From positions 186,001-250,000 of the forward strand of contig CAYFNF010000001.1 of assembly GCA_964344485.1 (NCBI GenBank): a DNA stretch of 64,000 nt. Reading direction: 5' to 3'. Position numbers and translations under genes: made by a program. The notes beneath the pieces were generated by a model. The model saw only the letters and a list, made by a program, of their open reading frames with translations, ran no database searches and was not told the DNA's origin. Position 1 is the stretch's first letter. Each line of letters begins with the position of its first letter. Source of the stretch: CAYFNF01 sp964344485. GTDB lineage: Bacteria; Patescibacteriota; Patescibacteriia; UBA9570; XYC2-FULL-38-9. Shown piece after piece: positions 6,763 to 14,346 of the stretch.

Positions 6763-7188
6763 CACGCACCGCGCTTTCCGGTTTTCCACCATGGACGCGG
6801 CACCAGCCAGTAGATCACCACCAGCAGGACCAGGGCCGGAAGCACGCGGTAGGTGTCGTTGGCGTGGGTCCACTCGGCCCGTGAGCGCGGTGAAGAGCGC
6901 GAAGTCGGTCTGGCGGATGACCCACCGGATCGCGCGCTTCTGGGCATCCAGCGTGTTGTAGGACGGCTGGTCGCGGAGGGCGCTGGTGCGAAGCATGTCC
7001 ATGTGGTCCATCAGGACCACGCCGTTCACCCGCGCGTAGATGTGCACGCAGAGCACGAACAGCAGGACGCCCGCACAGGCTAGGGACTGGATGAACACGA
7101 ACTCTGGGGAGCCGTGCACCACACAGTACGCCAGGTCCACGAACGCGCCGAACGCGAGGACGCGACTGAGGTATGCGAAGGTTCGCAT
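6762..7188 (-). pseudogene. GC-rich cassette C3, first gene: membrane protein with frameshift
   Basis: ATG at 7188 has GAGG about 6 nt upstream. The first frame encodes two hydrophobic segments (residues about 3-25 and 30-52, e.g. SLACAGVLLFVLCVHIYA), then IRWVIRQTDFALFTALTG. At about 6870-6880 the coding character moves to another frame: AEWTHANDTYRVLPALVLL, a third membrane segment ending in TGKRGA, with a TGA that overlaps the next ATG. The first frame instead continues into proline- and glycine-rich sequence without membrane character. Either a one-base error, a real mutation or a programmed shift joins them. Joined length would be about 142 residues. Confidence 0.55.
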
Positions 7189-7241
7189 GTTCACCTCGTG
7201 TTGGAGTTGATTCCGTGCTAACGAAATGTGCAGTTTCGCAA

Positions 7242-7312
7242 AACACGGGCATGCTGTTCAAAACCCTTCTCACTTCGGTAGCGAAGTAGAAGGAGAACAC
7301 CATACCCGTGTT
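7242..7312 (-). promoter_or_regulatory. Conserved hairpin leader of C3 (shared with C2)
   Basis: Minus-strand RNA: AACACGGG pairs with CCCGTGTT and the stem continues for 18 positions with one mismatch (7295-7312 with 7242-7259). An inner stem pairs CCTTCT/AGAAGG and ACTTCG/CGAAGT. Compared with C2, the outer stem changes GAG/CTC to GGG/CCC, a compensatory change. Both keep GGAAACACG, GTGTTCTCC and AGGGTTT[C/T]GAAC. Confidence 0.6.
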
Positions 7313-7380
7313 TCCGAGCGCTTCTGTTACGGCGGCTCAGGTCACCGTTGTGTTGATAGCACTGAATTGTCGAACAGCTG

Positions 7381-7409
7381 TTTGTACCATAGTGAACGCT
7401 CTTTGTCAA
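7381..7409 (-). promoter_or_regulatory. Promoter of cassette C3
   Basis: Minus strand: TTGACA (7404-7409), 17-bp spacer ending ATGG, TACAAA (7381-7386) preceded by TGG. Predicted start is near 7374, about 60 nt before the conserved hairpin. Confidence 0.55.
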
Positions 7410-7469
7410 CGCTATATTCTTATCTCGGTATTTCTGATACAGTAAATAGGTAATAAGTAAGATACAACT

Positions 7470-7811
7470 ATGGCACTATTTCGTTATGCAACCGGGAAGG
7501 AGCCGTATTACATTGAAGCAGGATGGCCGCGGGGGAGTACGTATAAAAAAAGCCCAACCACTATTCGAGTAACAAAAAAAGACGAGCAAGGAAAGTATGT
7601 GATGGTCCAGGATCTTGGAGAAGTGAACTATGAAAAAGAAAAAGCTGAACACGGGTGGCATTTTTCAGCTGAGCAGTTAGGTGATATTGAATTAAAGATT
7701 GTGAAGCGAGCACTACTGTTTACAGAAGTACAAGTATTCTTGAATGGGGAGAAGTTGAAAGGCAGTGAGATACTCTCAACTGCAGCTGGAGAGGTCGGGA
7801 GATACTCGTAA
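7470..7811 (+). CDS. Hypothetical protein, 113 aa
   Basis: I do not recognise this family. It is a soluble, lysine- and glutamate-rich protein with host-like base composition, not part of the GC-rich units. The sequence alternates short hydrophobic and charged stretches (e.g. IELKIVKRALLFTEVQVFLN) that suggest a small beta-rich domain. ATG at 7470 follows an AT-rich region without SD. A terminator follows at 7831. It is the only ordinary gene between C3 and C4. Confidence 0.6.
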   Translation: MALFRYATGKEPYYIEAGWPRGSTYKKSPTTIRVTKKDEQGKYVMVQDLGEVNYEKEKAEHGWHFSAEQLGDIELKIVKRALLFTEVQVFLNGEKLKGSEILSTAAGEVGRYS

Positions 7812-7830
7812 TAATCATACTTCATAAGAC

Positions 7831-7856
7831 AGTCGCAGGTGTGCGGCTGTTTTTTG
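7831..7856 (+). terminator. Intrinsic terminator
   Basis: AGTCGCA (7831-7837) pairs with TGCGGCT with one G-U, followed by GTTTTTT. Confidence 0.75.
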
Positions 7857-7862
7857 TATCCA

Positions 7863-7891
7863 TTGACAGACCTATTCTATTCCTGCATCAT
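7863..7891 (+). promoter_or_regulatory. Promoter of cassette C4
   Basis: TTGACA (7863-7868), 17-bp spacer, CATCAT (7886-7891). The short leader contains the palindrome AACAGTTCTGTT just before the SD. Confidence 0.55.
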
Positions 7892-7914
7892 AACAGTTCT
7901 GTTTGGAGACGCGC

Positions 7915-8283
7915 ATGATAGTGTTGAGAGGGAGTCGAGAGACAGCAACCGCAGCGTTCATCGCTCTGGGATGGAAGGTCCGGGGGAGTCCCCCTGAAGA
8001 GCTACCTGATGGTACGACACTGCATCCCGTGCACAGCAACGGTGAGGCAGCAGTGGGCAAGGTCTGCATCACGAGTGGACGGCCCCAGACCGCGCAGCGC
8101 TTCTCGCTTCCGCAAGGAGCCGCGATCTACGTGCTCAAGGGGGTGCTCAAGCTGAATGGAGAGACGTACACCGCCGGTACCCTGATCTGGATCCCGGCAT
8201 CTGGCGCGTTCAACGTCGACACCACCCGTGAGTGCACACTCGGGGTGTTCTACCCCGCACTGCCCGGACTGACCGGACCCTGA
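7915..8283 (+). CDS. GC-rich cassette C4: cupin-domain protein, 122 aa
   Basis: ATG at 7915 follows TGGAGA by 5 nt. The second half is a small cupin barrel: AAIYVLKGVLKLNGETYTAG, then TLIWIPASGAFNVDTTRECTLGVFY. The G-x5-P-x-G-type second motif (AGTLIWIPASGAF) is clear. The usual metal-binding histidines are mostly absent, so it may be non-catalytic or a sensor. It resembles ChrR-type cupins. GC-rich and monocistronic, with its own promoter and terminator; convergent to C5. Confidence 0.6.
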   Translation: MIVLRGSRETATAAFIALGWKVRGSPPEELPDGTTLHPVHSNGEAAVGKVCITSGRPQTAQRFSLPQGAAIYVLKGVLKLNGETYTAGTLIWIPASGAFNVDTTRECTLGVFYPALPGLTGP

Positions 8284-8309
8284 GCCATGCTGCTGTTGAT
8301 GCACCGTGT

Positions 8310-8340
8310 TCCGTGACATGATCGGACCGCGGATTTTTTT
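8310..8340 (+). terminator. Intrinsic terminator of cassette C4
   Basis: TCCGTG (8310-8315) pairs with CGCGGA (8328-8333), one G-U, followed by T7. Confidence 0.65.
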
Positions 8341-8554
8341 ATTCTAATGCCGCTACTCGCTTAACCCTACGTGATACCAGTCTCGCTTCCTCCGCTTCGG
8401 CTTTACATGACTGTTCTCAATTCCTGTAACGCACGCTTCGCGTGCTTTCCTTTGCGTGTTGATTTTTCGTTATCCGTGTCTTTTGCGCAGCCTTCAGGCT
8501 TCGGTGCGCTGCGAATAGTATCACTTCGGGTGTCGCTTGTATCGCTTCTTGAAT
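8341..8554. repeat. Intergenic stem-loop-rich stretch
   Basis: No gene is credible here. The stretch holds a chain of short TTCG-centred hairpins: GCACGC-TTC-GCGTGC, CCGCTTCGG, and GCGCAGC-CTTCAGGCTTCG-GTGCGC. It resembles the spacer at 17945-18120 in style, including the CTCGCTCCG/CTTCGGC vocabulary. Such stretches may be REP-like elements. Confidence 0.4.
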
Positions 8555-8591
8555 AAAAAAACGGCGATGTCTTACGAGATCATCGTCCGCG
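8555..8591 (-). terminator. Intrinsic terminator of cassette C5
   Basis: Minus strand: CGATG pairs with CATCG (8581-8585 with 8565-8569), extended by GCGG/CCGT across a bulge, then T7 (8555-8561). Confidence 0.6.
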
Positions 8592-8605
8592 TGAGCATGT
8601 GCGCA

Positions 8606-9094
8606 TCAGTGGACTGCGTCGTCTGGTCCGGCGGTGGTACCGGTCAGGATCGAGCCCTCAGGCCCGATTCGATGGCGGAACTCGGTTCCGGGTGATGCAG
8701 AGTCCACGATCGCTTCCATGGGATCGTCAGCAGGCCACGGGCGAGTCGCTTGGTCTCCGCGTTCGCGAGCCAGCTGGATCTCCAGCGGTGGCTCGGGTGG
8801 CAGATGGTTCACGATCGCGCTCGTGAGGCGGCTCACCAGTTGCGCATACTGCGGCTGTGGAAGTCGGCTCTGGAAGAAGGCCTGCAGTGCAGCGGCCTCG
8901 GGTACGCTGTGAGCTTCGGCGATCTGCCGCACGGTCCCACCCGGGAGCGTTACGACGATGTTCACCGCCGCGTGACAGCACGGGCAGAGTTGCACGTCCA
9001 GCGTCACCTGAGCGAGCCACTCTCGTGTGTAGTACTCCGCGCCTTGTTCGTAGCACAGCACATGCTCAAGGTTCACCTCGTCACAAGTTGCCAA
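8606..9094 (-). CDS. GC-rich cassette C5: hypothetical Cys-rich protein, 162 aa
   Basis: TTG at 9094 is chosen as start because CAAAGGAG lies 8 nt upstream (9103-9110); the open frame continues to 9184 without any SD. Residues 36-41 read LCPCCH, and Cys also occurs at 4 and 14, so zinc or another metal could be bound. The middle contains VTLPGGTVRQIAEAHSVPEAAALQAFF, whose second part resembles a short helix-turn-helix. I cannot name the family. GC-rich, monocistronic, own terminator, leader with an AT-rich palindrome. Confidence 0.5.
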   Translation of the reverse strand: MATCDEVNLEHVLCYEQGAEYYTREWLAQVTLDVQLCPCCHAAVNIVVTLPGGTVRQIAEAHSVPEAAALQAFFQSRLPQPQYAQLVSRLTSAIVNHLPPEPPLEIQLARERGDQATRPWPADDPMEAIVDSASPGTEFRHRIGPEGSILTGTTAGPDDAVH

Positions 9095-9139
9095 TAGAAT
9101 TGCTCCTTTGGACAGGGTTTCGTGAGTGAGGATAGCCCT

Positions 9140-9171
9140 ACTTGTAATATATATTAGATAATATTGCAAGT
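9140..9171. promoter_or_regulatory. Operator-like inverted repeat between divergent genes
   Basis: ACTTGTAATAT (9140-9150) and ATATTGCAAGT (9161-9171) are inverted arms matching at 10 of 11 positions, separated by 10 bp. They lie between C5 (minus) and the secreted Fn3 protein (plus), where promoter elements are expected. A regulator binding site is likely. Confidence 0.4.
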
Positions 9172-9212
9172 GTGTATAACGCAAACAGTGCCCGTGCGCT
9201 TTAATTTAAACG

Positions 9213-9221
9213 TGGTATACT
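9213..9221 (+). promoter_or_regulatory. Extended -10 promoter of the Fn3 protein gene
   Basis: TGGTATACT. A weak SD (AAGGAG) follows at about 9225, though it is too far from the ATG at 9252 to be the main signal. Confidence 0.5.
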
Positions 9222-9251
9222 GATAAGGAGTTAAGTAATAAAGACAAAACC

Positions 9252-11063
9252 ATGAGAAAAACGATCCTTGTTCTCAGTACCGGGTTGTTTCTTTTATTGA
9301 TGCAACCTGTGAGCGCTGAGACCGCACCGATCACTCTAGACGGCGACATATCAGACTGGGATGACGCTGGTATAGAGAGCCTTATTACCGACACTACCGG
9401 AGAGGTAGTTGGGACTGATTGGTGCTATAACAACGCTACTTCCCAGTGGGAGGAGAAAGCTGAGAAAGATTGCGGCTCATTATTTGTGAATCAAGAGTTG
9501 TTTTTAGACATTGGAGACTTTCGAATGACTCATGATTCTACATTGATGTACGTTGCGCTGGAGTCAGCCGCGCCAATTATGGGCGTGAAGGTTCTAGATC
9601 CAACGAGTTTGGATTACGGTAAATATCTACCGTTTGGATATCCATTAGATTGGGATGGTTCCGGCCCACCAGAAAAGTTTATAGCAGGAGCGCCTAGAGC
9701 GTTTGACCACTCTATGGTGATCTGCTTTGACTTAAATCAGGATGGAATTGATGACCTATTTGCGAGAACGAATTTTCAATGGGAAGAAGGTATGGTTGGC
9801 ACTGAAACCGGAGAAGGCATGACTATCATGCACTATCTGTATCAAGATGATGGTGATGGAGAGTACACGCCAAGTACTGATACACTCTTAGAGGAAGAAG
9901 AAGACAATCCTGTCGGTGTTTCATCTGATTCCTTTGATGCGAGTGAAGGGTTGTCAGCAGTCACTGAAGTTTCGGACGAGCTAGAGAGCTTTGAACTTCT
10001 AATTGGCGAAACAGTGAATGTGCATGTAGAGATGTGGTCATCCCTTGCTGACGAGACTGAGCCAGTGGAGTACACCTTCACAGAGTATATACCTGAGAAG
10101 ATCACCGGGTTAAAAATAAACGACCCACTACCGCATCGACTCAGCTATGTGAACCTTACATGGGACGCAGATGATTCAGCTGCTACGTATGACATTCAAC
10201 TATTGAAAAAGAACGGTACGGTTTCACAGAGCCTAACATCAGCTACAAATAGTAAAAAGATAAAGAAGAAGTATCTTGTCGCGAATAGCGCAAGAAAAGT
10301 GAAGGTCCGAGGCGTCACCGGCGCTGGAACTCCTGGAGAGTACTCTGATACTAAGACGTTCTATGTTCCACCGGCAATGCCTCGCAATCTTCAAGCAAAG
10401 CGCGTCGGTCCAACTACTGCAGTACTTGATTGGGTTGCACCAAAGAGGCACGCAAAGCTCAAACACTATAGAGTTATTCTATACAAAGGGAAGAAGGCCG
10501 TTCGAAGGTTGAATGTGAAAAAGACGCAAAAGTTGGTTCGAAACTTAGATCCATCCAGCAAGTACTCCTTTAAAGTACGAACTGTGCGAAGAACTGGAGT
10601 ATCAAGTAGGTGGTCTAAGAAGAAATCATTTACCACTATGGGGCCAGTACAGTATGTCAAGATCGAAGACATGACTCGAGTGGCAGATGATGACCTGAAA
10701 CCTGGCGCGGATATTGATGCATTGGTACTCAATCAAGAAGACGGGACCAAGTATTACGCAGACATGATCCCTGATCGGTACATTCCGATCTCCAGTGGAG
10801 ATGATGACCCAGCAGAGATGCTCGGTATGCCAGACTATTCAGTAGATACAGACTGGGGGTACACTTCTTTGGGTGGAGTTGGCGGATATGCAGTGATCAA
10901 GCTAGAGCAAGCCATGGATAAGGACTCTAAGAATCTAGTCATTCGTGAACTGCGCACAGTCTCTAAAGTCGGGGATGCTTATAAAGTCTACTTTTCTGAA
11001 TCAGAGCTAGGCCCATGGACATTCATTGGTCGCCACTCTGGCCGCGCAATCATTGGGTTATAA
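9252..11063 (+). CDS. Secreted protein with CBM9/DOMON-like and two fibronectin type III domains
   Basis: 603 residues. A signal peptide (MRKTILVLSTGLFLLLMQPV, cut after SAE) leads into PITLDGDISDWDD, typical of carbohydrate- or haem-binding CBM9/DOMON-like domains at the start of exported proteins. Two Fn3 domains follow at about 280-375 (LSYVNLTWDADDSAATYDIQ) and 378-470 (TTAVLDWVAPKRHAKLKHYR). The C-terminal 130 residues form an unassigned beta-rich domain. The Fn3 regions are markedly lysine- and arginine-rich. Same signal-peptide style as the Asp-box protein at 58880 (PVSAE before the cut). Probably a surface or extracellular binding protein. Confidence 0.75.
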   Translation: MRKTILVLSTGLFLLLMQPVSAETAPITLDGDISDWDDAGIESLITDTTGEVVGTDWCYNNATSQWEEKAEKDCGSLFVNQELFLDIGDFRMTHDSTLMYVALESAAPIMGVKVLDPTSLDYGKYLPFGYPLDWDGSGPPEKFIAGAPRAFDHSMVICFDLNQDGIDDLFARTNFQWEEGMVGTETGEGMTIMHYLYQDDGDGEYTPSTDTLLEEEEDNPVGVSSDSFDASEGLSAVTEVSDELESFELLIGETVNVHVEMWSSLADETEPVEYTFTEYIPEKITGLKINDPLPHRLSYVNLTWDADDSAATYDIQLLKKNGTVSQSLTSATNSKKIKKKYLVANSARKVKVRGVTGAGTPGEYSDTKTFYVPPAMPRNLQAKRVGPTTAVLDWVAPKRHAKLKHYRVILYKGKKAVRRLNVKKTQKLVRNLDPSSKYSFKVRTVRRTGVSSRWSKKKSFTTMGPVQYVKIEDMTRVADDDLKPGADIDALVLNQEDGTKYYADMIPDRYIPISSGDDDPAEMLGMPDYSVDTDWGYTSLGGVGGYAVIKLEQAMDKDSKNLVIRELRTVSKVGDAYKVYFSESELGPWTFIGRHSGRAIIGL

Positions 11064-11082
11064 TCCACCATGTTCAGTAGAA

Positions 11083-11108
11083 GGCGCTCTTCATTGAGCG
11101 CTTTCTTT
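11083..11108 (+). terminator. Intrinsic terminator
   Basis: GCGCTC (11084-11089) pairs with GAGCGC (11096-11101), then TTTCTTT. Confidence 0.75.
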
Positions 11109-11122
11109 GTTATACTAGCACT

Positions 11123-11761
11123 ATGAAACGACAAGATCGCGCAGCAGTAGTCTTGAAGCGCTTGCGAACAAGTACTGACAAGAACAGTGAGTTCATTCAG
11201 TGGAGTACACCACTCGAGTTAGTTGTGGGCGTGGTGCTTTCAGCGCAGTGTACTGATAAGCGGGTGAACATGGTCACTAAAGAGCTGTTCAAGAAATACA
11301 AGACTGCAGCAGACTATGCAAACGCTCGATTGCAGACCTTAGAAAAAGAGATCAAGTCCACAGGATTCTATAAAGCTAAAGCCAAGTACTTAAAAGGAAT
11401 CGGACAAGTATTAAAACAGCGTTTCAACGGCGCTGTTCCAGACACACTCGATCAAGTACTGCAACTGCCAGGCGTGGCTCATAAGTCCGCGTATATTATC
11501 CTCTCAAAAGTGCATAATGTTCACGAAGGCGTTGCTGTAGATACCCATGTGCGACGCGTGGCTCCGCGACTTGGTCTGAGCAGACACTCCGAACCAAATA
11601 TGATCTCAAAAGATCTTTCTAAACTATATAAACCGAAAGAATATCCTGAAATAAATGAGTTACTGATCATACACGGACGCAATACCTGCAAACCGAAACC
11701 CCGCTGTACCGAGTGCAAACTCCAAGACATGTGCCCAAGCGCAAAGCGTTTTTCTGCGTAA
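11123..11761 (+). CDS. nth: Endonuclease III, DNA glycosylase/AP lyase
   Basis: 212 residues. Base-excision repair of oxidised pyrimidines. The helix-hairpin-helix LPGVAHKSA carries the catalytic Lys at about residue 121, and the conserved Asp lies in VDTHV at about 140. The C-terminal 4Fe-4S cluster motif C-x6-C-x2-C-x5-C is intact (CKPKPRCTECKLQDMC). VAHKSA replaces the more usual VGRKTA. A TATACT -10 ends 7 bp before the ATG, suggesting leaderless mRNA. Confidence 0.93.
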   Translation: MKRQDRAAVVLKRLRTSTDKNSEFIQWSTPLELVVGVVLSAQCTDKRVNMVTKELFKKYKTAADYANARLQTLEKEIKSTGFYKAKAKYLKGIGQVLKQRFNGAVPDTLDQVLQLPGVAHKSAYIILSKVHNVHEGVAVDTHVRRVAPRLGLSRHSEPNMISKDLSKLYKPKEYPEINELLIIHGRNTCKPKPRCTECKLQDMCPSAKRFSA

Positions 11762-11828
11762 ACAAGGGGTGTTTGCACGGGAACGAAAAATGCGCTATTA
11801 TAGGATACTAATTATTTAACGTATTTAT

Positions 11829-12392
11829 ATGATACGGATTAATGAGGTTGTCCCTGATGTGGAGTGTGAGGCATATCATGAGGATGACATTAAAACAGTG
11901 AACCTCGCAGATTTTCGAGGCAAGTGGGTAGCGCTGGTGTTCTATCCAGCAGATTTTACATTTGTCTGCCCTACTGAATTACAAGAGCTCGCTGCACTCT
12001 ATGAAGAGTTCAAACAGCTTGATACAGAGATTCTCTCTGCCAGCACGGATACTGCGTTTGTACACAAAGCGTGGCATGATAATTCAGAGGCGATCAGCAA
12101 GATTCAATTTCCAATGCTTGCGGACCCGTCTGGAAAGCTTGCAAGAATCTTCGGTACGTACATTGAAGATGAAGGGCTCGCACTACGCGGAACATTCATC
12201 ATCGATCCTGATGGAGTATTGAAAGCGTATGAGATCAACAACAACGATATCGGACGCAGTGGAAAAGAGCTGCTCCGCAAGGTACAAGCAGCGAAGTTTG
12301 TGCGCGAGAACGGTGGAAACGTCTGTCCTGCAGGATGGCATCCGGGAGATGATACGCTGAAACCAGGTTTGGACCTAGTCGGTAAAATATAA
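11829..12392 (+). CDS. ahpC: Peroxiredoxin, AhpC type
   Basis: 187 residues, the standard length for AhpC. Peroxidatic Cys in FVCPTEL at residue 47 and resolving Cys in NVCPAGW at residue 166. It reduces hydrogen and organic peroxides. No AhpF is nearby; the reductant partner must lie elsewhere. The superoxide dismutase gene follows at 12446, giving a small oxidative-defence pair. Confidence 0.93.
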   Translation: MIRINEVVPDVECEAYHEDDIKTVNLADFRGKWVALVFYPADFTFVCPTELQELAALYEEFKQLDTEILSASTDTAFVHKAWHDNSEAISKIQFPMLADPSGKLARIFGTYIEDEGLALRGTFIIDPDGVLKAYEINNNDIGRSGKELLRKVQAAKFVRENGGNVCPAGWHPGDDTLKPGLDLVGKI

Positions 12393-12445
12393 CTTTGACG
12401 CTAGGGCTTCCTAGTGAAGAACAATTAACACGTAAGAGAACACTT

Positions 12446-13033
12446 ATGGGATATGAACCAAAAGACTATAGCTCCCTTCTTGGTATTGAAGGTTTAAGCG
12501 ATGAATTGCTACAGAATCATTTCAAACTCTATCAAGGGTATGTCACAAACACGAATAAACTATCCGATACTCTACGCAGCATGGATGCCACCACTCCGGA
12601 GTACGCTGAATTAAAGCGTCGCTTTGGATGGGAGTTTAACGGCATGCGCTTGCATGAGTTGTATTTTGAAAGCATTACTGCTTCCAAGAAAAAAGGCACA
12701 GCAAGTGATGCGCTCGTTGAGCAGATGGATACAGATTTTGGTGATTCACCAAAGTCATGGACCAACGATTTTGTTGCGCTTAGTAGTGTACGCGGTATCG
12801 GGTGGACCGTTCTGTACTACGATCCAGTCGGTGACCGCATGTATAACACTTGGATCAATGAGCATGACCTCGGCCACCTCGCAGGAGGTATTCCGCTACT
12901 CGTCCTGGACTGCTTTGAACACGCATTCATGATCGATTACGGTTTGAAGAAAGCAGACTACATTGAGACGTTCATGGACGCAATTGATTGGAATACTGTA
13001 AACAAACGGTACGAAGCAGCAAAGAATCAATAA
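12446..13033 (+). CDS. sod: Superoxide dismutase, Fe/Mn family
   Basis: 195 residues from ATG at 12446; the open frame extends to a TTG at 12395, but the family's length fits the ATG. The C-terminal half is characteristic: GWTVLYYDP, and LDCFEHAFMIDYGLKKADYI with metal-binding Asp and His. A second His ligand lies in LHELYF. The N-terminal ligand region reads QNHFKLYQGYV where enzymes such as E. coli SodA have IHHTKHHQTYV, so the first His aligns one residue off or is replaced by Asn. It removes superoxide; ahpC lies just upstream. Confidence 0.85.
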   Translation: MGYEPKDYSSLLGIEGLSDELLQNHFKLYQGYVTNTNKLSDTLRSMDATTPEYAELKRRFGWEFNGMRLHELYFESITASKKKGTASDALVEQMDTDFGDSPKSWTNDFVALSSVRGIGWTVLYYDPVGDRMYNTWINEHDLGHLAGGIPLLVLDCFEHAFMIDYGLKKADYIETFMDAIDWNTVNKRYEAAKNQ

Positions 13034-13042
13034 GGCAAAGAT

Positions 13043-13071
13043 AAAAACGCGGAACAGAATCCGCGTTTTTC
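13043..13071. terminator. Bidirectional terminator
   Basis: AAAAACGCGGA and TCCGCGTTTTT around ACAGAA. It serves sod (plus) and rpmB (minus). Confidence 0.75.
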
Positions 13072-13085
13072 TATTACAAAGAACG

Positions 13086-13262
13086 TTATTTCATTTTTTT
13101 GGTTGCAGCTTTAATGCAACGGACACACGCTTTTACTTTCTTTCCGTCGATAGTAGCGCTCTGTAAGTTCACGTGCTGCCGTTTGATTGTTGCAATGTTT
13201 GAGTGGGAGCGCTGATTCCCTTTGAGGTATCCTCGTCCACAGATTTCACATACTTTTGACAT
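13086..13262 (-). CDS. rpmB: Large ribosomal subunit protein bL28
   Basis: 58 residues from ATG at 13262. It has the L28 pattern CEICGRG, then NQRSHSN, DGKKVKACVRCIK. The two Cys pairs (C-x2-C and C-x2-C) suggest a zinc-binding version. The open frame to 13400 is not supported by homology. The start is divergent from the M50 protease gene. Confidence 0.9.
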   Translation of the reverse strand: MSKVCEICGRGYLKGNQRSHSNIATIKRQHVNLQSATIDGKKVKACVRCIKAATKKMK

Positions 13263-13341
13263 AGAGACGTTTTCTAGTAATAATGACTGATGTATAACAA
13301 AGTGATACAGAGTATATCGCGCGTAAAACGATTTGTCAATT

Positions 13342-13971
13342 ATGCTAATACAGACATTACTACAAGAACCAATTTTTTTTCTGCTATGGGTACTTGCCAT
13401 TGTGTTTTCCTTGACGATCCACGAATTCTCTCACGGGTTAATGGCAAAGATCCAGGGCGATCCTACGGCTGAGCTTGAAGGACGACTTTCGCTAAACCCA
13501 TTAGCGCATATCGATTGGATGGGCTTCTTCTTACTGGTGGTCGCTGGATTCGGTTGGGCAAAACCTGTTCCGTTTAATCCGTATAATCTAAAGAACAAGC
13601 GATTCGGTCCAGCGTTGGTTGCAATGGCTGGTCCGCTGTCGAATATTCTCGCTGTGGTCGTGATTGGCAGTGTATTAGCGTTGTTCTATCATTTAACTGG
13701 TATCACCGACGACAACTTGATGATTATGTTCTTTGTGTTAGTGATCCAAGTGAACGTCTTACTTGCTGTGTTTAATTTTATTCCGATTCCTCCGTTAGAT
13801 GGTTCAAAAATCCTCTACGCTATTATTGGACAGCGTCGTCCTGATATTGTGATGTTCTTGGAACGATACGGTATTTGGTTATTACTCGCATTAGTCTTCT
13901 TCGGCGGAAGCATTATCTTTCGGATTTTCTACTTCTTCTACGAACTAATCCTACGATTGATTTTCTTCTAG
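13342..13971 (+). CDS. Site-2 protease family (M50) membrane metalloprotease
   Basis: 209 residues with about five to six membrane segments. HEFSH (HExxH) at about residue 29 provides zinc ligands and the catalytic Glu. NFIPIPPLDGSK near residue 150 supplies the third ligand (N-x-x-P-x-P-x-x-DG). It belongs to the short, PDZ-less class common in small-genome bacteria. ATG at 13342 is preferred to TTG at 13333. Likely substrates are membrane-anchored regulators, but none is identified. Confidence 0.85.
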   Translation: MLIQTLLQEPIFFLLWVLAIVFSLTIHEFSHGLMAKIQGDPTAELEGRLSLNPLAHIDWMGFFLLVVAGFGWAKPVPFNPYNLKNKRFGPALVAMAGPLSNILAVVVIGSVLALFYHLTGITDDNLMIMFFVLVIQVNVLLAVFNFIPIPPLDGSKILYAIIGQRRPDIVMFLERYGIWLLLALVFFGGSIIFRIFYFFYELILRLIFF

Positions 13972-13977
13972 GAAAAC

Positions 13978-14002
13978 AAAAAAAGCGCCATCAGCGCTTT
14001 TT
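13978..14002. terminator. Bidirectional terminator
   Basis: AAAAAAGCGC-CATCA-GCGCTTTTT between the convergent M50 and small membrane protein genes. Confidence 0.75.
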
Positions 14003-14006
14003 GTAT

Positions 14007-14261
14007 TTATACAGCTTTTATCATGATCAGCCGGTATGCAGGACCGATGCCAGTAAAGAACAAGTAGACCACGAGAATAATAGCGATTGCAATTAAACTA
14101 TCTGTTATCCGAGTTTTTGCTTCTTCTTCTTTCTTTTTATCTCCTTTGTGTGTATAGAACTCGAATGCGCCCAAGATAATGAGCAATACTGCAACAGCGA
14201 TCACCACGCCAAGGATGATCTTAATTAACAGTAGTATCATTGGAAATGTTTCTGTTCCCAT
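14007..14261 (-). CDS. Small membrane protein, 84 aa
   Basis: Two transmembrane helices (ILLLIKIILGVVIAVAVLLI and SLIAIAIILVVYLFFTGIG) joined by a charged loop (THKGDKKKEEEAKTR). The start at 14261 is chosen because TATACT lies just upstream, giving a leaderless start; 14240 is the alternative. I do not recognise the family. The topology resembles VirB2/TrbC-like pilins, but there is no cleavable signal. Confidence 0.55.
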   Translation of the reverse strand: MGTETFPMILLLIKIILGVVIAVAVLLIILGAFEFYTHKGDKKKEEEAKTRITDSLIAIAIILVVYLFFTGIGPAYRLIMIKAV

Positions 14262-14312
14262 ATATTGTAAGTATACACCATACGGCTTTTTTTTAAAAAC
14301 AATCGAGCGTTG

Positions 14313-14321
14313 TGTTATAAT
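14313..14321 (+). promoter_or_regulatory. Extended -10 promoter of the FG-GAP protein gene
   Basis: TGTTATAAT, 25 bp before the ATG at 14347. Confidence 0.55.
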
Positions 14322-14346
14322 ACATCCATTATTACGAAAAAAAGCA

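Noticed and set aside
6259..7312. The C2/C3 hairpins as integron attC sites
   Set aside because: attC needs R'' RYYYAAC and R' GTTRRRY at the ends with extrahelical bases. The arms lack these, there is no integrase, and units are not in one array or orientation.
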